From positions 1,566,728 through 1,630,727 of the forward strand of contig NZ_KZ686268.1 in assembly GCF_003029735.1 (NCBI RefSeq): DNA of 64,000 nucleotides. Direction: 5' to 3'. The stretch comes from Pedobacter yulinensis. GTDB taxonomy: Bacteria > Bacteroidota > Bacteroidia > Sphingobacteriales > Sphingobacteriaceae. The notes below the pieces were generated by a model. It was given only the letters and a program-made list of their open reading frames with translations, was not told where the DNA came from and did not search any database. Position 1 is the first letter of the stretch; every line of letters begins with the position of its first letter. The translations under genes and the position numbers were made by a program. This document shows, one piece after another, positions 1 to 8,321 of this stretch.

Positions 1-543
1 AAAGGTGGTCTGCAGTTCGTGAACGAGATCGTAGGTGGTTCAATTCCACGTGAGTTTATTCCTTCAGTTGAAAAAGGTTTCGCTGCAGCCATGAGCAATG
101 GTGTACTGGCAGGCTTCCCGCTTCCTGACATGAAGGTTCGCCTGATCGACGGTTCATTCCACGCAGTCGACTCTGACGCCCTGTCTTTTGAGATCGCTGC
201 CCGTTCAGCTTTCCGTGAGGCATTGCCGAAGTGTAAACCTGTGCTGATGGAGCCGATCATGAAGATCGAAGTTTTGACTCCTGAAGAAAACATGGGTGAT
301 GTAATGGGTGACCTTAACCGTCGCCGTGGCCAGCTGCAAGGCATGGATACCCGTAACGGTTCGCAGGTAATCAAAGCCCTGGTTCCACTTTCTGAGATGT
401 TTGGTTATGTAACCCAGTTGCGTACCATTACCTCAGGTCGTGCTACTTCGACGATGGAATTCGATCACTACGAGCCTGCACCTAAAAACGTTCAGGACGA
501 AGTAATCGCCAAATCAAAAGGTAAAGTAAAATCTACCGACTAA
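1..543 (+). CDS. fusA: Elongation factor G, C-terminal part (5' end outside window)
   Basis: GTPase that drives ribosome translocation. The reading frame is open from base 1 (K-G-G-L-Q-F-V-N-E) and the visible 180 residues match domains IV and V of EF-G, including the stretch [17 protein letters not shown] '[16 protein letters not shown]' and the closing '[18 protein letters not shown]'. The GTPase domain lies upstream of the window. Lying directly before rpsJ is the usual str-to-S10 order. Partial at the 5' side only; stop TAA at 541-543. Confidence 0.97.
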   Translation, partial: KGGLQFVNEIVGGSIPREFIPSVEKGFAAAMSNGVLAGFPLPDMKVRLIDGSFHAVDSDALSFEIAARSAFREALPKCKPVLMEPIMKIEVLTPEENMGDVMGDLNRRRGQLQGMDTRNGSQVIKALVPLSEMFGYVTQLRTITSGRATSTMEFDHYEPAPKNVQDEVIAKSKGKVKSTD

Positions 544-556
544 TTCGGTATAGACC

Positions 557-606
557 GGAAGAACAAAGGCCGTCCCGGTTTTCCCAGGCCCGGCCGTTGT
601 TCTTCC
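557..606 (+). terminator. Long hairpin between fusA and rpsJ (terminator or attenuator)
   Basis: Arms 557-572 and 591-606 pair over 16 positions with a single A-G mismatch (567/596); the loop is 18 nt. It is followed by ATTGTTTTCT, a poor U-tract. It may end fusA transcripts partially, be a processing site, or stabilise the 3' end. No TAnnTTTG promoter is visible between it and rpsJ, so rpsJ may depend on read-through. Confidence 0.5.
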
Positions 607-675
607 ATTGTTTTCTAAACATAATCCGGTCGCTGTTATAAATAGCTCTAACAACGGCCCCATATAACAAATAAG

Positions 676-981
676 ATGAGCCAAAGAATCAGAATCAAAT
701 TGAAATCTTACGATTACAACCTGGTTGACAAATCAGCAGAAAAAATCGTAAAGACAGTAAAGCCTACAGGCGCAGTGGTTAGCGGTCCGATTCCGTTGCC
801 TACCGAAAAGAAAGTGTTTACCGTTTTGCGTTCACCGCACGTAAACAAAAAAGCGCGTGAGCAGTTCCAACTGTGCGCCTATAAAAGGCTGCTGGATATC
901 TACAGTTCCAACTCTAAAACTGTAGATGCCCTGATGAAACTCGAATTGCCAAGCGGCGTTGAAGTTGAGATCAAGGTGTGA
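676..981 (+). CDS. rpsJ: 30S ribosomal protein S10
   Basis: Small-subunit protein, also the NusG/NusB partner in antitermination. 101 residues, normal for S10, with the family pattern '[22 protein letters not shown]' split over the N-terminus and '[10 protein letters not shown]' and '[12 protein letters not shown]' in the middle. It follows fusA by 132 nt, but the gene after it is not rplC as in most bacteria: a strong terminator at 1004 and three unrelated genes intervene. Confidence 0.97.
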   Translation: MSQRIRIKLKSYDYNLVDKSAEKIVKTVKPTGAVVSGPIPLPTEKKVFTVLRSPHVNKKAREQFQLCAYKRLLDIYSSNSKTVDALMKLELPSGVEVEIKV

Positions 982-1003
982 TTTCGCAGAAGGTTAAAGA
1001 AGG

Positions 1004-1035
1004 TCCCGGCCCAACAGCCGGGATTTTTTATTTTT
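1004..1035 (+). terminator. Rho-independent terminator after rpsJ
   Basis: TCCCGGC (1004-1010), loop CCAACA, GCCGGGA (1017-1023), then TTTTTTATTTTT. A textbook intrinsic terminator 23 nt after the rpsJ stop. It uncouples rpsJ from the rest of the S10 operon. The 190 nt between it and the next gene hold nothing I can name. Confidence 0.85.
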
Positions 1036-1229
1036 AGGCCCGCCTGGTCTGTCTTCATGTAAATCAGCAGCCGATTGGACACGCCCAGGTGGTTTCCATA
1101 CATTTTGAGCTGGCTGCTGCGGATCGGGCCGGATTCCTGTCGTCTGCGCTGTCAAAGCGCCTGCTCAGGCCGTGCAAACCATTCATGACGTGCGGGCCAA
1201 CCGGCTCGCAATGACCATTGGCGGCCCGG

Positions 1230-1847
1230 TTATCTGCCCCGCAGGTCGTCCATCCGGTTTCGCTCGTCCTGCAGTTCGCGGGCCAGTTTCTTCTCTTTTT
1301 CGTTTGCCTTGATCTTGTACTGCTGGTACTCTTCAGATATTTCCTGGAAGAGTTGAACGCGGTAACGCGCCTCCCGGCGGTAACTGGCCGACCGGAAGAT
1401 GATGAACGCCAGCACGGCCCCAAGAACGATGATGATGGCCCATACCATGGTGCTGTAGGTGCTTTTGTTAAACGGAATGCCAAGGAAACGGATCTCATCG
1501 ACCCGGGTGGTCGCTTCGTTCAGCGAGCTTTCCTTTCCGGTAATGTCTTTGTTCAGCGCTGCGATGGTAGCTTCCTGTTCCCGGATCTTTTTCCTGGCAG
1601 CAGCCAGCTGACTGCGTTCTGCGCGCAGCGAATCGTTTGCGTTTTTCCACAAGGCCGACAGGCGGCTCGGGTTGATCAGCCTGTAGCCGTTCATGTTGCG
1701 CGATTTAGAAAGCATGAAATTGTACTGGCCACGCAAGGAAGGGTCAGTGTTGCGGCTGGTATCACGTACCTGGGCGTTCAGTCCCTGGCAAAAAGTCAAA
1801 CTGATGAAAAATAAAATAAGCGTTGTCAGCGTAGTTTTTCTGTTCAT
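1230..1847 (-). CDS. Membrane-anchored coiled-coil protein of unknown function
   Basis: 205 residues. An N-terminal signal peptide (about 1-25, ending in LNAQ) is followed by a segment 'FMLSKSRNMNGYRLINPSRL', a heptad-rich coiled coil (about 70-115), one transmembrane helix (about 130-152, 'VWAIIIVLGAVLAFIIF') and a second charged coiled coil to the end. No catalytic motif is visible. Similar proteins are common in Sphingobacteriales and I recall some being labelled tRNA methyltransferase; nothing in this sequence supports that. It runs against the ribosomal genes, between rpsJ and the TSUP transporter, so it is probably its own transcription unit. Confidence 0.75.
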   Translation of the reverse strand: MNRKTTLTTLILFFISLTFCQGLNAQVRDTSRNTDPSLRGQYNFMLSKSRNMNGYRLINPSRLSALWKNANDSLRAERSQLAAARKKIREQEATIAALNKDITGKESSLNEATTRVDEIRFLGIPFNKSTYSTMVWAIIIVLGAVLAFIIFRSASYRREARYRVQLFQEISEEYQQYKIKANEKEKKLARELQDERNRMDDLRGR

Positions 1848-1944
1848 GGTTTAAATATACGGTTCAGGTAAGTTAACAAAAATTAGGCAGATTTATTGTG
1901 CGTGAAGGGATTTTAGTGGCCGCCAGCCCTTCGCCAAAAGCAGC

Positions 1945-1980
1945 TAAAATCTATAAAAACCAGCAAAAAACTAGATTTTA
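1945..1980. promoter_or_regulatory. Inverted repeat upstream of the TSUP transporter
   Basis: TAAAATCTA (1945-1953) and TAGATTTTA (1972-1980) are perfect 9-bp arms separated by 18 nt of A-rich sequence, about 40 nt upstream of the putative -7 box at 2020. The arrangement could be a binding site for a dimeric regulator. No regulator gene is adjacent. Confidence 0.35.
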
Positions 1981-2019
1981 ATTTGTCTTTTTATATTCTT
2001 CTGGAGCACCGGCAGATGG

Positions 2020-2027
2020 TATATTTG
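2020..2027 (+). promoter_or_regulatory. Putative -7 box TATATTTG of the TSUP gene
   Basis: Exact match to TAnnTTTG, 4 nt before the ATG at 2032. No good -33 TTTG at the usual distance. If used, the mRNA would be leaderless or nearly so. Confidence 0.5.
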
Positions 2028-2031
2028 CCCC

Positions 2032-2868
2032 ATGACCGTGGTTGTTTTTACGCTTATTGTGCTCTTTGGGTCACTACTGGCGGGTTTCCTGGGCTCACTC
2101 ACCGGTCTGGGCGGCGGCGTGATCATTATCCCGCTGCTTACACTCGTGCTGGGGGTAGACATCCATTATGCCATCGGTGCTTCGATCATCTCGGTGATCG
2201 CTACGTCTTCGGGTTCTGCCGCGGCTTATGTTAAGGAAGGGATCACCAATATCCGCATCGGCATGTTCCTGGAAATTGCCACGACGGTCGGTGCGGTGAT
2301 CGGCGCAATTCTGGCGGTTTACCTGGACCCGGGTTACATCGCGGTGGTGTTTGGCTGCATTTTGATCTTTTCTGCGCTTGCCGGGCTGCAGAAAAAGACA
2401 GACCGGAGCGATAACCTGGTCAGCAGCGGCCTTGCAGACCGGCTCAAGTTGAATGGGAGTTATCCTGACGCGGGGCGGCAGCACCCTTATACAGTAAAGC
2501 GCGTGTCTGGCGGCTTTCTCATGATGCTGTTTGCCGGAACCCTATCGGGCCTGCTGGGCATTGGCTCTGGCGCGCTGAAGGTGCTTGCCATGGACAACAT
2601 CATGCGTATTCCCTTTAAGGTATCGACCACGACCAGTAATTTTATGATGGGGGTAACCGCGGCGGCAAGTGCAGTGGTTTACCTGCACCGGGGACAGATC
2701 GACCCGGGTATTGCCATGCCGGTGGCGCTTGGCGTACTCACCGGTGCACAGGTTGGGTCGCGGGTCCTGCTGCGTACAAATACAGGTCTGCTGAAAAAAG
2801 TCTTTGCTGTAGTCATTATTTTCCTCGCACTGCAGATGATCTATAACGGCTTTTCAGGAAAAATATGA
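2032..2868 (+). CDS. TSUP (TauE/SafE) family membrane transporter
   Basis: 278 residues with about eight hydrophobic segments in two halves, the TSUP layout. Each half starts with the family's glycine-rich signature: 'GSLTGLGGGVIIIPLLTLVLG' region near residue 22 and 'GTLSGLLGIGSGALKVLAM' region near residue 170. TSUP proteins export or import sulfur-containing or organic anions such as sulfite, thiosulfate or sulfoacetate; the substrate here cannot be read. It overlaps the next gene by 4 nt (ATGA), so both are translated from one mRNA. TSUP-DUF1634 pairs are common, suggesting one functional unit. Confidence 0.88.
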   Translation: MTVVVFTLIVLFGSLLAGFLGSLTGLGGGVIIIPLLTLVLGVDIHYAIGASIISVIATSSGSAAAYVKEGITNIRIGMFLEIATTVGAVIGAILAVYLDPGYIAVVFGCILIFSALAGLQKKTDRSDNLVSSGLADRLKLNGSYPDAGRQHPYTVKRVSGGFLMMLFAGTLSGLLGIGSGALKVLAMDNIMRIPFKVSTTTSNFMMGVTAAASAVVYLHRGQIDPGIAMPVALGVLTGAQVGSRVLLRTNTGLLKKVFAVVIIFLALQMIYNGFSGKI

Positions 2869-3260
2869 AAAAGGAACCGAGGCACTACATTGGCGACAAA
2901 GACATCCAGGTGATTATTGGCACGCTGCTTCGGGTTGGCGTGTACACCTCACTGGCCATTGTGCTGCTTGGTGGTGTAATCTTCATGGCCGGGCATGCTG
3001 GGAAAGCCGTCGACTATGCGAGTTTCCGGCCGCAGCCGGCCGGCCTGGCATCTATTGGCGGTATTTTGAAAGGCTTGTTCAGCCTGGACGGCATGGCGGT
3101 GATCCAGTTCGGTATCCTATTGCTGATCTTCACACCCATTGCACGGGTGGTTTTTTCAATTTTCGGTTTTCTGATTGAACGCGACTACCTGTATGTGGGG
3201 ATTGGCCTGGTCATTCTGGCTATCATTGCCCTCAGCATGAACGGGGGTTTTACGCACTAA
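2865..3260 (+). CDS. DUF1634 membrane protein, partner of the TSUP transporter
   Basis: 131 residues with three membrane helices (about 22-46, 78-100 and 108-128). The pattern 'GTLLRVGVYTSLAIVLLGG' start and 'LLIFTPIARVVFSIFGFLIERD' region are those of DUF1634. It starts inside the last codons of the TSUP gene (4-nt overlap). Its biochemical role is unknown; the fixed pairing points to an accessory subunit or regulator of transport. Confidence 0.85.
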   Translation: MKKEPRHYIGDKDIQVIIGTLLRVGVYTSLAIVLLGGVIFMAGHAGKAVDYASFRPQPAGLASIGGILKGLFSLDGMAVIQFGILLLIFTPIARVVFSIFGFLIERDYLYVGIGLVILAIIALSMNGGFTH

Positions 3261-3335
3261 GGGGGGAGGCTCGCAGACCGCTGCAGAAGCCCGGGTGTTT
3301 CGCCCGAACTATTTGCAAAAATAATTCGCTAACTA

Positions 3336-3366
3336 TTTGAAAATTAATAATTCTTTCCTATTTTTG
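3336..3366 (+). promoter_or_regulatory. Bacteroidota primary-sigma promoter before rplC
   Basis: TTTG at 3336-3339, a 19-nt spacer, and TATTTTTG at 3359-3366: a full match to the -33/-7 consensus. Predicted start near 3372, giving a leader of about 70 nt. It supplies the S10-spc genes with their own promoter after the rpsJ terminator. Confidence 0.8.
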
Positions 3367-3392
3367 CCGTCCCTTTTAGGGGGATGTACAAC

Positions 3393-3426
3393 CACCTTGA
3401 ACGAAGCCCTACTGCTTCGATGGGTG
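3393..3426 (+). promoter_or_regulatory. Structured leader of rplC
   Basis: Inner hairpin CGAAGC (3402-3407), loop CCTACT, GCTTCG (3414-3419); outer arms CACC (3393-3396) and GGTG (3423-3426). It sits between the predicted transcription start and the rplC ATG at 3444. In E. coli L4 binds the S10-operon leader; whether this leader does something similar is inference. Confidence 0.45.
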
Positions 3427-3443
3427 TTAAACTAAAATAGAAA

Positions 3444-4061
3444 ATGTCAGGAATTATTGGAAAAAAAGTAGGAATGACCAGTATTTTCGATGCAGAGGGT
3501 AGAAACATACCTTGTACTGTAATCGAAGCTGGGCCTTGTGTAGTAACACAGGTAAAGACCGCTGAGACAGACGGTTACGCTTCAGTTCAACTCGGATACG
3601 ATGAAGCGAAAGAAAAAAACACCACTTCTCCTTTGAAAGGTCACTTCGCGAAAGCGAACACCACTCCGAAACGCAAACTGGTAGAGTTCACAACTTTCGA
3701 ATCTCAGCTTACGCTGGGTGACGTTGTTACTGTGGATCTGTTCCAGGAAGGCGATTTCGTTGATGTGGTAGGAACCTCAAAAGGTAAAGGATTTCAGGGC
3801 GTTGTGAAACGTCACGGTTTCGGTGGTGTTGGCGGGCAGACCCACGGTCAGCACAACAGGATGCGTGCGCCAGGTTCACTGGGTGCGTCTTCTTACCCTT
3901 CACGTGTATTCAAAGGAATGCGCATGGCGGGCAGGACTGGTGGCGACAGGGTAAAGGTTCAGAACCTTCAGGTGCTGAAAGTTTACGCAGAGCAAAACCT
4001 GCTGGTAGTTAGTGGTTCCGTACCGGGAGCTAAAGGATCTTACGTAATCTTAGATAAGTAA
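3444..4061 (+). CDS. rplC: 50S ribosomal protein L3
   Basis: Early-assembly large-subunit protein that reaches the peptidyl transferase centre. 205 residues, normal size. Seen: '[13 protein letters not shown]' at the N-terminus, '[17 protein letters not shown]' and '[14 protein letters not shown]', with a glutamine in the 'GGQTHG' loop that is a methylation site in some bacteria. First gene after its own promoter; 5 nt before rplD. Confidence 0.97.
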   Translation: MSGIIGKKVGMTSIFDAEGRNIPCTVIEAGPCVVTQVKTAETDGYASVQLGYDEAKEKNTTSPLKGHFAKANTTPKRKLVEFTTFESQLTLGDVVTVDLFQEGDFVDVVGTSKGKGFQGVVKRHGFGGVGGQTHGQHNRMRAPGSLGASSYPSRVFKGMRMAGRTGGDRVKVQNLQVLKVYAEQNLLVVSGSVPGAKGSYVILDK

Positions 4062-4066
4062 GCAAG

Positions 4067-4696
4067 ATGGAAGTTAAAGTAGTAAACATTTCAGGACAAG
4101 AAACAGGTGCCAAGGTGCAGCTTCCTGAGTCGGTATTTGGGATTGAGCCTAACGACCACGCGATTTACTTAGATGTGAAGCAATACCTTGCCAACCAGCG
4201 CCAGGGAACGCACAAAGCTAAGCAGCGTAATGAAATTGCAGGTTCTACCCGCAAATTGTACAAACAAAAAGGTACCGGTGGTGCCCGTGCAGGAAATATC
4301 AAATCGCCATTGTTTAATGGTGGTGGTCGTGTTTTCGGTCCGCAGCCCCGTGACTATGGTTTCAAACTGAACCGTAAACTGAAGTCGCTGGCCCGTAAAT
4401 CGGCGCTTGCGTACAAAGCAAAAGACAACAATGTTGTGGTGCTTGAAGATTTCAGCTTTGATTCAATCAAAACCAAAAACTATATCAACCTGGTTAATGC
4501 CCTTAACCTGGGTAATGAAAAGACCCTGTTGGTATTACCTGCGCAAAACAACAATATCTATTTATCAAGCAGAAACATCCAAAAAGCAAAAGTGATCACA
4601 GCTGCAGAGCTGAACACGTACGACGTATTGAACGCCGGCAAGCTTTTGTTGACCGCTGATTCTGTTAAAACGCTGGAGGAGGCATTTGCCAAGTAA
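4067..4696 (+). CDS. rplD: 50S ribosomal protein L4
   Basis: Large-subunit protein lining the exit tunnel. 209 residues. The extended loop that reaches the tunnel is clear: '[19 protein letters not shown]' then '[21 protein letters not shown]'. In enterobacteria L4 is also the S10-operon repressor. The stop TAA is 1 nt before the rplW start at 4698. Confidence 0.97.
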   Translation: MEVKVVNISGQETGAKVQLPESVFGIEPNDHAIYLDVKQYLANQRQGTHKAKQRNEIAGSTRKLYKQKGTGGARAGNIKSPLFNGGGRVFGPQPRDYGFKLNRKLKSLARKSALAYKAKDNNVVVLEDFSFDSIKTKNYINLVNALNLGNEKTLLVLPAQNNNIYLSSRNIQKAKVITAAELNTYDVLNAGKLLLTADSVKTLEEAFAK

Positions 4697-4697
4697 T

Positions 4698-4988
4698 ATG
4701 GAGATTTTAAAGAAACCAATATTAACAGAAAAGGCTTCTGCATTAACAGAAAAGTCTAACCGCTTCACGTTCAAAGTGGATCATAAAGCAAACAAGCTTC
4801 AGATCAAACAAGCGATCGAGAAAATGTATGGCGTAAACATCGTTGCTATCAATACCATGGTAGTAGATGGTAAAGCTAAATCACGTTACACCAAAGCAGG
4901 ATTTGTTTCAGGCCGCAGCCCGAAATACAAGAAAGCCGTGGTGACGTTGAAAGCAGGAGAAACAATTGATTATTACGCAAACATTTAA
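4698..4988 (+). CDS. rplW: 50S ribosomal protein L23
   Basis: Protein at the tunnel exit, docking site for trigger factor and SRP. 96 residues from ATG 4698 (M-E-I-L-K-K-P-I-L-T-E-K). A TTG four codons upstream would add residues overlapping rplD and is unlikely. The family pattern 'PILTEKAS', 'KANKLQIKQAIEKMYGVNI' and the C-terminal 'KKAVVTLKAGETI' are present. Confidence 0.96.
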   Translation: MEILKKPILTEKASALTEKSNRFTFKVDHKANKLQIKQAIEKMYGVNIVAINTMVVDGKAKSRYTKAGFVSGRSPKYKKAVVTLKAGETIDYYANI

Positions 4989-5006
4989 TAAGAATCATTT
5001 ATAACT

Positions 5007-5834
5007 ATGGGCTTAAGAAAATTTAAACCGGTTACTCCGGGCACCCGCTTCCGGGTAGGTGCTTCATTTACGGAGATCACAGCAACCAAGCCCGAAAAAT
5101 CATTGGTTGTATCAGTAATAAAGAAGTCCGGTGGACGTAACAACAGTGGTAAGATGACCATGCGCTACCTGGGTGGTGGCCACAAGAAATCTTACCGTCT
5201 GATCGATTTCAAACGTGATAAGTTTGATATTCCGGCTACAGTAGCATCTGTAGAATACGATCCGAACCGTACTGCGCGCATTGCCCTGCTGCATTATGCA
5301 GATGGCGAGAAACGTTATATCATTGCTCCTGAAGGTCTTCAGGTAGGTCAGACCCTGGTGTCTGGTGTATCGGTAGCACCTGAGGTAGGTAATGCATTGA
5401 AACTGGCGAACATTCCTTTGGGTTCGATCATCCATAACCTGGAGATCCACCCTGGTAAAGGTGCTCAGCTGGCCCGCTCGGCAGGTGCTTATGCACAGCT
5501 GGCAGCCCGCGACGGCAAGTACGCCATCGTTAAAATGCCTTCGGGTGAAACACGCATGATCCTGGCAGATTGTATGGCTACCATTGGTACCGTATCAAAC
5601 TCCGACCATGCAAATGAGGTATTGGGTAAAGCTGGTCGCAAACGCTGGCTTGGTCGTCGCCCGCGCGTTCGTGGTGTTGCCATGAACCCTGTAGATCACC
5701 CTATGGGTGGTGGTGAAGGCCGTTCATCAGGTGGTCACCCACGCTCACGCAAAGGTGTACTGGCGAAAGGATACAAAACCCGTACGCTCAAGAAATATTC
5801 TAATCGTTTCATCATAGAGAGAAGGAAAAAATAA
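5007..5834 (+). CDS. rplB: 50S ribosomal protein L2
   Basis: Core large-subunit protein needed for subunit joining and peptidyl transfer. 275 residues. The conserved C-terminal block around '[17 protein letters not shown]' (about residues 222-238), which contains the essential histidine, is intact. Shares one base with rpsS (TAATG at 5832-5836). Confidence 0.97.
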   Translation: MGLRKFKPVTPGTRFRVGASFTEITATKPEKSLVVSVIKKSGGRNNSGKMTMRYLGGGHKKSYRLIDFKRDKFDIPATVASVEYDPNRTARIALLHYADGEKRYIIAPEGLQVGQTLVSGVSVAPEVGNALKLANIPLGSIIHNLEIHPGKGAQLARSAGAYAQLAARDGKYAIVKMPSGETRMILADCMATIGTVSNSDHANEVLGKAGRKRWLGRRPRVRGVAMNPVDHPMGGGEGRSSGGHPRSRKGVLAKGYKTRTLKKYSNRFIIERRKK

Positions 5835-6100
5835 TGGCTCGTTCGATAAAAAAAGGACCCTATATTGACCATAACGTAGAGAAGAAAGTCGTCTCTATGA
5901 ATGACGCAGGCAGAAAGTCTGTAATCAAGACCTGGTCACGCAGATCAATGATCTCTCCGGATTTCGTTGGTCATACATTCGCAGTACACAACGGTAACAA
6001 GTTTATCCCGGTGTATGTAACAGAAAACATGGTAGGTCACAAACTGGGAGAGTTTGCTCCGACCCGTACATTCAGAGGACACGCTGAAAAGAAAAAATAA
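5834..6100 (+). CDS. rpsS: 30S ribosomal protein S19
   Basis: Small-subunit head protein. 88 residues with '[19 protein letters not shown]', '[20 protein letters not shown]' beginning, and '[17 protein letters not shown]'. Start overlaps the rplB stop by one base, typical of translational coupling. Confidence 0.97.
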   Translation: MARSIKKGPYIDHNVEKKVVSMNDAGRKSVIKTWSRRSMISPDFVGHTFAVHNGNKFIPVYVTENMVGHKLGEFAPTRTFRGHAEKKK

Positions 6101-6107
6101 TTAGACA

Positions 6108-6467
6108 ATGGAAGCAGTAGCAAAATTAAATAATTGTCCAACCTCACCGCGCAAAATGCGCCTGGTTGTAGATCTTATCAGAGGTGAACGTGTGGAGAAA
6201 GCATTGCATATCTTAAAATTCACCAACAAAGAAGTAGCAATCAGAGTTGAGAAACTCCTGTTGTCTGCGATCAAAAACTGGGAAAACAAGAACGAAGGTG
6301 CCCGCCCTGAAGAAAGTGAACTGTACGTGAAGACAGCGACTGTAGATGGTGGCCGCCAGCTTAAACGCCTCAGACCAGCACCTCAGGGTCGTGGTTACAG
6401 GATCCGCAAACGGTCTAACCATGTTACGCTGGTTGTAGACAGCAAAAATCAAGAAACTCAAAACTAA
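6108..6467 (+). CDS. rplV: 50S ribosomal protein L22
   Basis: Exit-tunnel protein whose hairpin is a site of macrolide resistance. 119 residues; '[21 protein letters not shown]' near the start and the hairpin '[20 protein letters not shown]' near the C-terminus. Seven nt after rpsS. Confidence 0.96.
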   Translation: MEAVAKLNNCPTSPRKMRLVVDLIRGERVEKALHILKFTNKEVAIRVEKLLLSAIKNWENKNEGARPEESELYVKTATVDGGRQLKRLRPAPQGRGYRIRKRSNHVTLVVDSKNQETQN

Positions 6468-6475
6468 TAGGAGAA

Positions 6476-7291
6476 ATGGGACAAAAAGCACATCCAATAG
6501 GTAACAGATTAGGAATCATCAAAGGTTGGGATTCTAACTGGTTCGGTGGCAACAACTACTCCGATAAATTAGTTGAGGACGAAAAAATAAGAAAATACCT
6601 TTCTGCACGTATTGCAAAAGGTGGCGTAGCTAAAGTAGTGATCGAGCGCACGCTGAAACGCATCACTGTAACCATTCACACTGCCCGTCCGGGTATCGTG
6701 ATCGGTAAAGCAGGCCAGGAGGTTGACAAGATCAAGGAAGAGCTGAAGAAACTGACAAAAAAGGAAATTCAGATCAACATTTTTGAGATCAAAAGACCGG
6801 AACTGGACGCACAGCTGGTTGCTGAAGGCATCGCAAAACAACTGGAAGCAAGAATCTCTTTCCGCCGGGCCATGAAATCTTCAATCGCTTCTACCATGCG
6901 TATGGGTGCTGAAGGTATCAAAGTAATGACCTCGGGCCGTTTGGGTGGTGCCGAGATGGCACGTACCGAGCAGTACAAAGAAGGAAGAATTCCCCTGCAT
7001 ACTTTCCGTGCCGATATCGATTATGCACTGGCAGAAGCTTTGACAACCTATGGTAAAATCGGTGTTAAAGTTTGGATCTGCAAAGGCGAGGTATACGGTA
7101 AACGCGACCTGTCGCCGAACATCGGTGCAGCCAACACGAACACCAAAGGCGGTCCTCGTTCAGAGTCGGCTTCTTTCGGTGGCAGAGATAACCGTGGTGG
7201 TGGCAGAGACAACCGTGGCGGTGGCAGAGACAACCGTGGTGGCGGAAGAGACAACAGAGGCGGCGGACAAAACAGAGGTCCCCGCAAATAA
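6476..7291 (+). CDS. rpsC: 30S ribosomal protein S3 with glycine/arginine repeat tail
   Basis: mRNA entry-channel protein. 271 residues, against about 233 in E. coli. The KH-type region holds '[20 protein letters not shown]' and the C-domain '[20 protein letters not shown]' and '[21 protein letters not shown]' start. From about residue 234 the tail is four copies of a GGRDNRG-type unit, encoded by a 21-bp DNA repeat, then [10 protein letters not shown] Shine-Dalgarno-like AGGAG lies at 6469-6473, uncommon in this phylum. The tail is probably disordered and RNA-binding (inference). Confidence 0.96.
   Translation: MGQKAHPIGNRLGIIKGWDSNWFGGNNYSDKLVEDEKIRKYLSARIAKGGVAKVVIERTLKRITVTIHTARPGIVIGKAGQEVDKIKEELKKLTKKEIQINIFEIKRPELDAQLVAEGIAKQLEARISFRRAMKSSIASTMRMGAEGIKVMTSGRLGGAEMARTEQYKEGRIPLHTFRADIDYALAEALTTYGKIGVKVWICKGEVYGKRDLSPNIGAANTNTKGGPRSESASFGGRDNRGGGRDNRGGGRDNRGGGRDNRGGGQNRGPRK
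7178..7279 (+). repeat. 21-bp tandem repeat in the 3' end of rpsC
   Basis: Four 21-nt units start at 7178, 7199, 7220 and 7241, each encoding G-G-R-D-N-R-G, followed by a shorter fifth unit (GGQNRG). Units differ mainly at third codon positions and in CGT/AGA arginine codons, so the peptide is kept while the DNA drifts. Confidence 0.9.
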
Positions 7292-7309
7292 TTAATTCAG
7301 TTTATCATA

Positions 7310-7326
7310 ATCGTTTTTTAAACGAT
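7310..7326 (+). other. Small hairpin between rpsC and rplP
   Basis: ATCGTTT (7310-7316), loop TTT, AAACGAT (7320-7326): a perfect 7-bp stem 16 nt before the rplP ATG. It could act in mRNA processing or modulate rplP initiation. There is no U-tract, so it is not a terminator. Confidence 0.45.
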
Positions 7327-7342
7327 CCTATTTTAAAAGAAA

Positions 7343-7765
7343 ATGTTACAGCCAAAAAGAACGAAGTTCAGGAAGATGCAAAAGGGCAGGATGAAAGGTT
7401 TAGCCACCCGTGGGGCTGAGCTTGCATTCGGTTCTTTCGGAATCAAGTCCCTGGAAGCTACCTGGATTACCAGTCGGCAGATAGAGGCTGCCCGTATCGC
7501 CGTAACACGTTATATGAAACGTGAAGGCCAGGTATGGATCAGGATTTTCCCGGACAAGCCGGTAACCAAAAAGCCTGCAGAAGTACGTATGGGTAAAGGT
7601 AAAGGTGCCCCTGAATACTGGGTTGCGGTAGTGAGACCCGGACGTGTAATTTTCGAAGCTGAAGGCGTGCCTTTGGAAATTGCCAAAGAAGCGATGCGTT
7701 TAGCCGCTCAGAAATTACCGATTCAAACAAAATTTGTAGTACGTAGAGATTACGTAGAAGCATAA
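7343..7765 (+). CDS. rplP: 50S ribosomal protein L16
   Basis: Protein at the A-site tRNA elbow. 140 residues with '[19 protein letters not shown]', '[15 protein letters not shown]', '[20 protein letters not shown]' and '[14 protein letters not shown]'. Normal length and position in the operon. Confidence 0.97.
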   Translation: MLQPKRTKFRKMQKGRMKGLATRGAELAFGSFGIKSLEATWITSRQIEAARIAVTRYMKREGQVWIRIFPDKPVTKKPAEVRMGKGKGAPEYWVAVVRPGRVIFEAEGVPLEIAKEAMRLAAQKLPIQTKFVVRRDYVEA

Positions 7766-7774
7766 AGTTCAAAA

Positions 7775-7823
7775 GTTGAGGTTAGCAGGCGCTTGAGGCC
7801 ATCTCAAACCTGCAACTGTCAAC
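7775..7823 (+). promoter_or_regulatory. Long imperfect hairpin between rplP and rpmC
   Basis: Nested arms: GTTGA 7775-7779 with TCAAC 7819-7823; GTT 7781-7783 with AAC 7814-7816; GCAGG 7785-7789 with CCTGC 7809-7813; TTGAG 7793-7797 with CTCAA 7803-7807; loop GCCAT. About 18 base pairs with small internal loops, 17 nt before the rpmC ATG. Could be a protein-binding site or processing signal. Confidence 0.5.
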
Positions 7824-7839
7824 GTAAAAGAAGAATAAA

Positions 7840-8052
7840 ATGAAGAACTCAGAAATTACAGGGCTTTCAAAAGAGGAGTTAGTAGCTAAAATTGCGGAAG
7901 AAAAGGAAAACTTGACCAAGTTAAAGTTTGCCCACACCATCTCAGCTATTGAAAATCCTTCGCGGATATCAAAAGTGAGAAAGGATATTGCCCGCTTAAA
8001 CACTCAACTGACTGCGGTTAAGAAAGCCGGGTCAGCTTCAGAAACTAAATAA
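7840..8052 (+). CDS. rpmC: 50S ribosomal protein L29
   Basis: Small helical-hairpin protein at the tunnel exit near L23. 70 residues: '[20 protein letters not shown]' and '[18 protein letters not shown]' are the two family helices. Follows rplP after a structured 74-nt gap. Confidence 0.93.
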   Translation: MKNSEITGLSKEELVAKIAEEKENLTKLKFAHTISAIENPSRISKVRKDIARLNTQLTAVKKAGSASETK

Positions 8053-8065
8053 TTTTAGCGTCGAA

Positions 8066-8320
8066 ATGGAAAGACAATTAAGAAAGACAAGAACGGGCTT
8101 GGTAGTAAGCAACAAGATGGATAAATCTGTTGTGGTTTCAGTTGAGCGTAAAGTGAAACACCCGATCTATGGTAAGTTTGTAAAGAAGACTACCAAATTT
8201 ATGGCTCATGACGAGAAAAACGAATGTGGTATCGGTGATACGGTATTGATCATGGAGACTCGTCCGCTGAGTAAGAACAAAAACTGGAGATTGGTACAAA
8301 TTTTAGAAAGGGCTAAATAA
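8066..8320 (+). CDS. rpsQ: 30S ribosomal protein S17
   Basis: 16S rRNA binding protein with an OB fold. 84 residues: '[19 protein letters not shown]', '[19 protein letters not shown]' and '[20 protein letters not shown]'. One spacer base before the rplN ATG. Confidence 0.96.
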   Translation: MERQLRKTRTGLVVSNKMDKSVVVSVERKVKHPIYGKFVKKTTKFMAHDEKNECGIGDTVLIMETRPLSKNKNWRLVQILERAK

Positions 8321-8321
8321 A

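Noticed and set aside
1218..1814. Plus-strand open frame of 198 codons opposite the coiled-coil gene
   Set aside because: It is the antisense of a gene with a signal peptide, coiled coils and a membrane helix; its own translation shows no domain.
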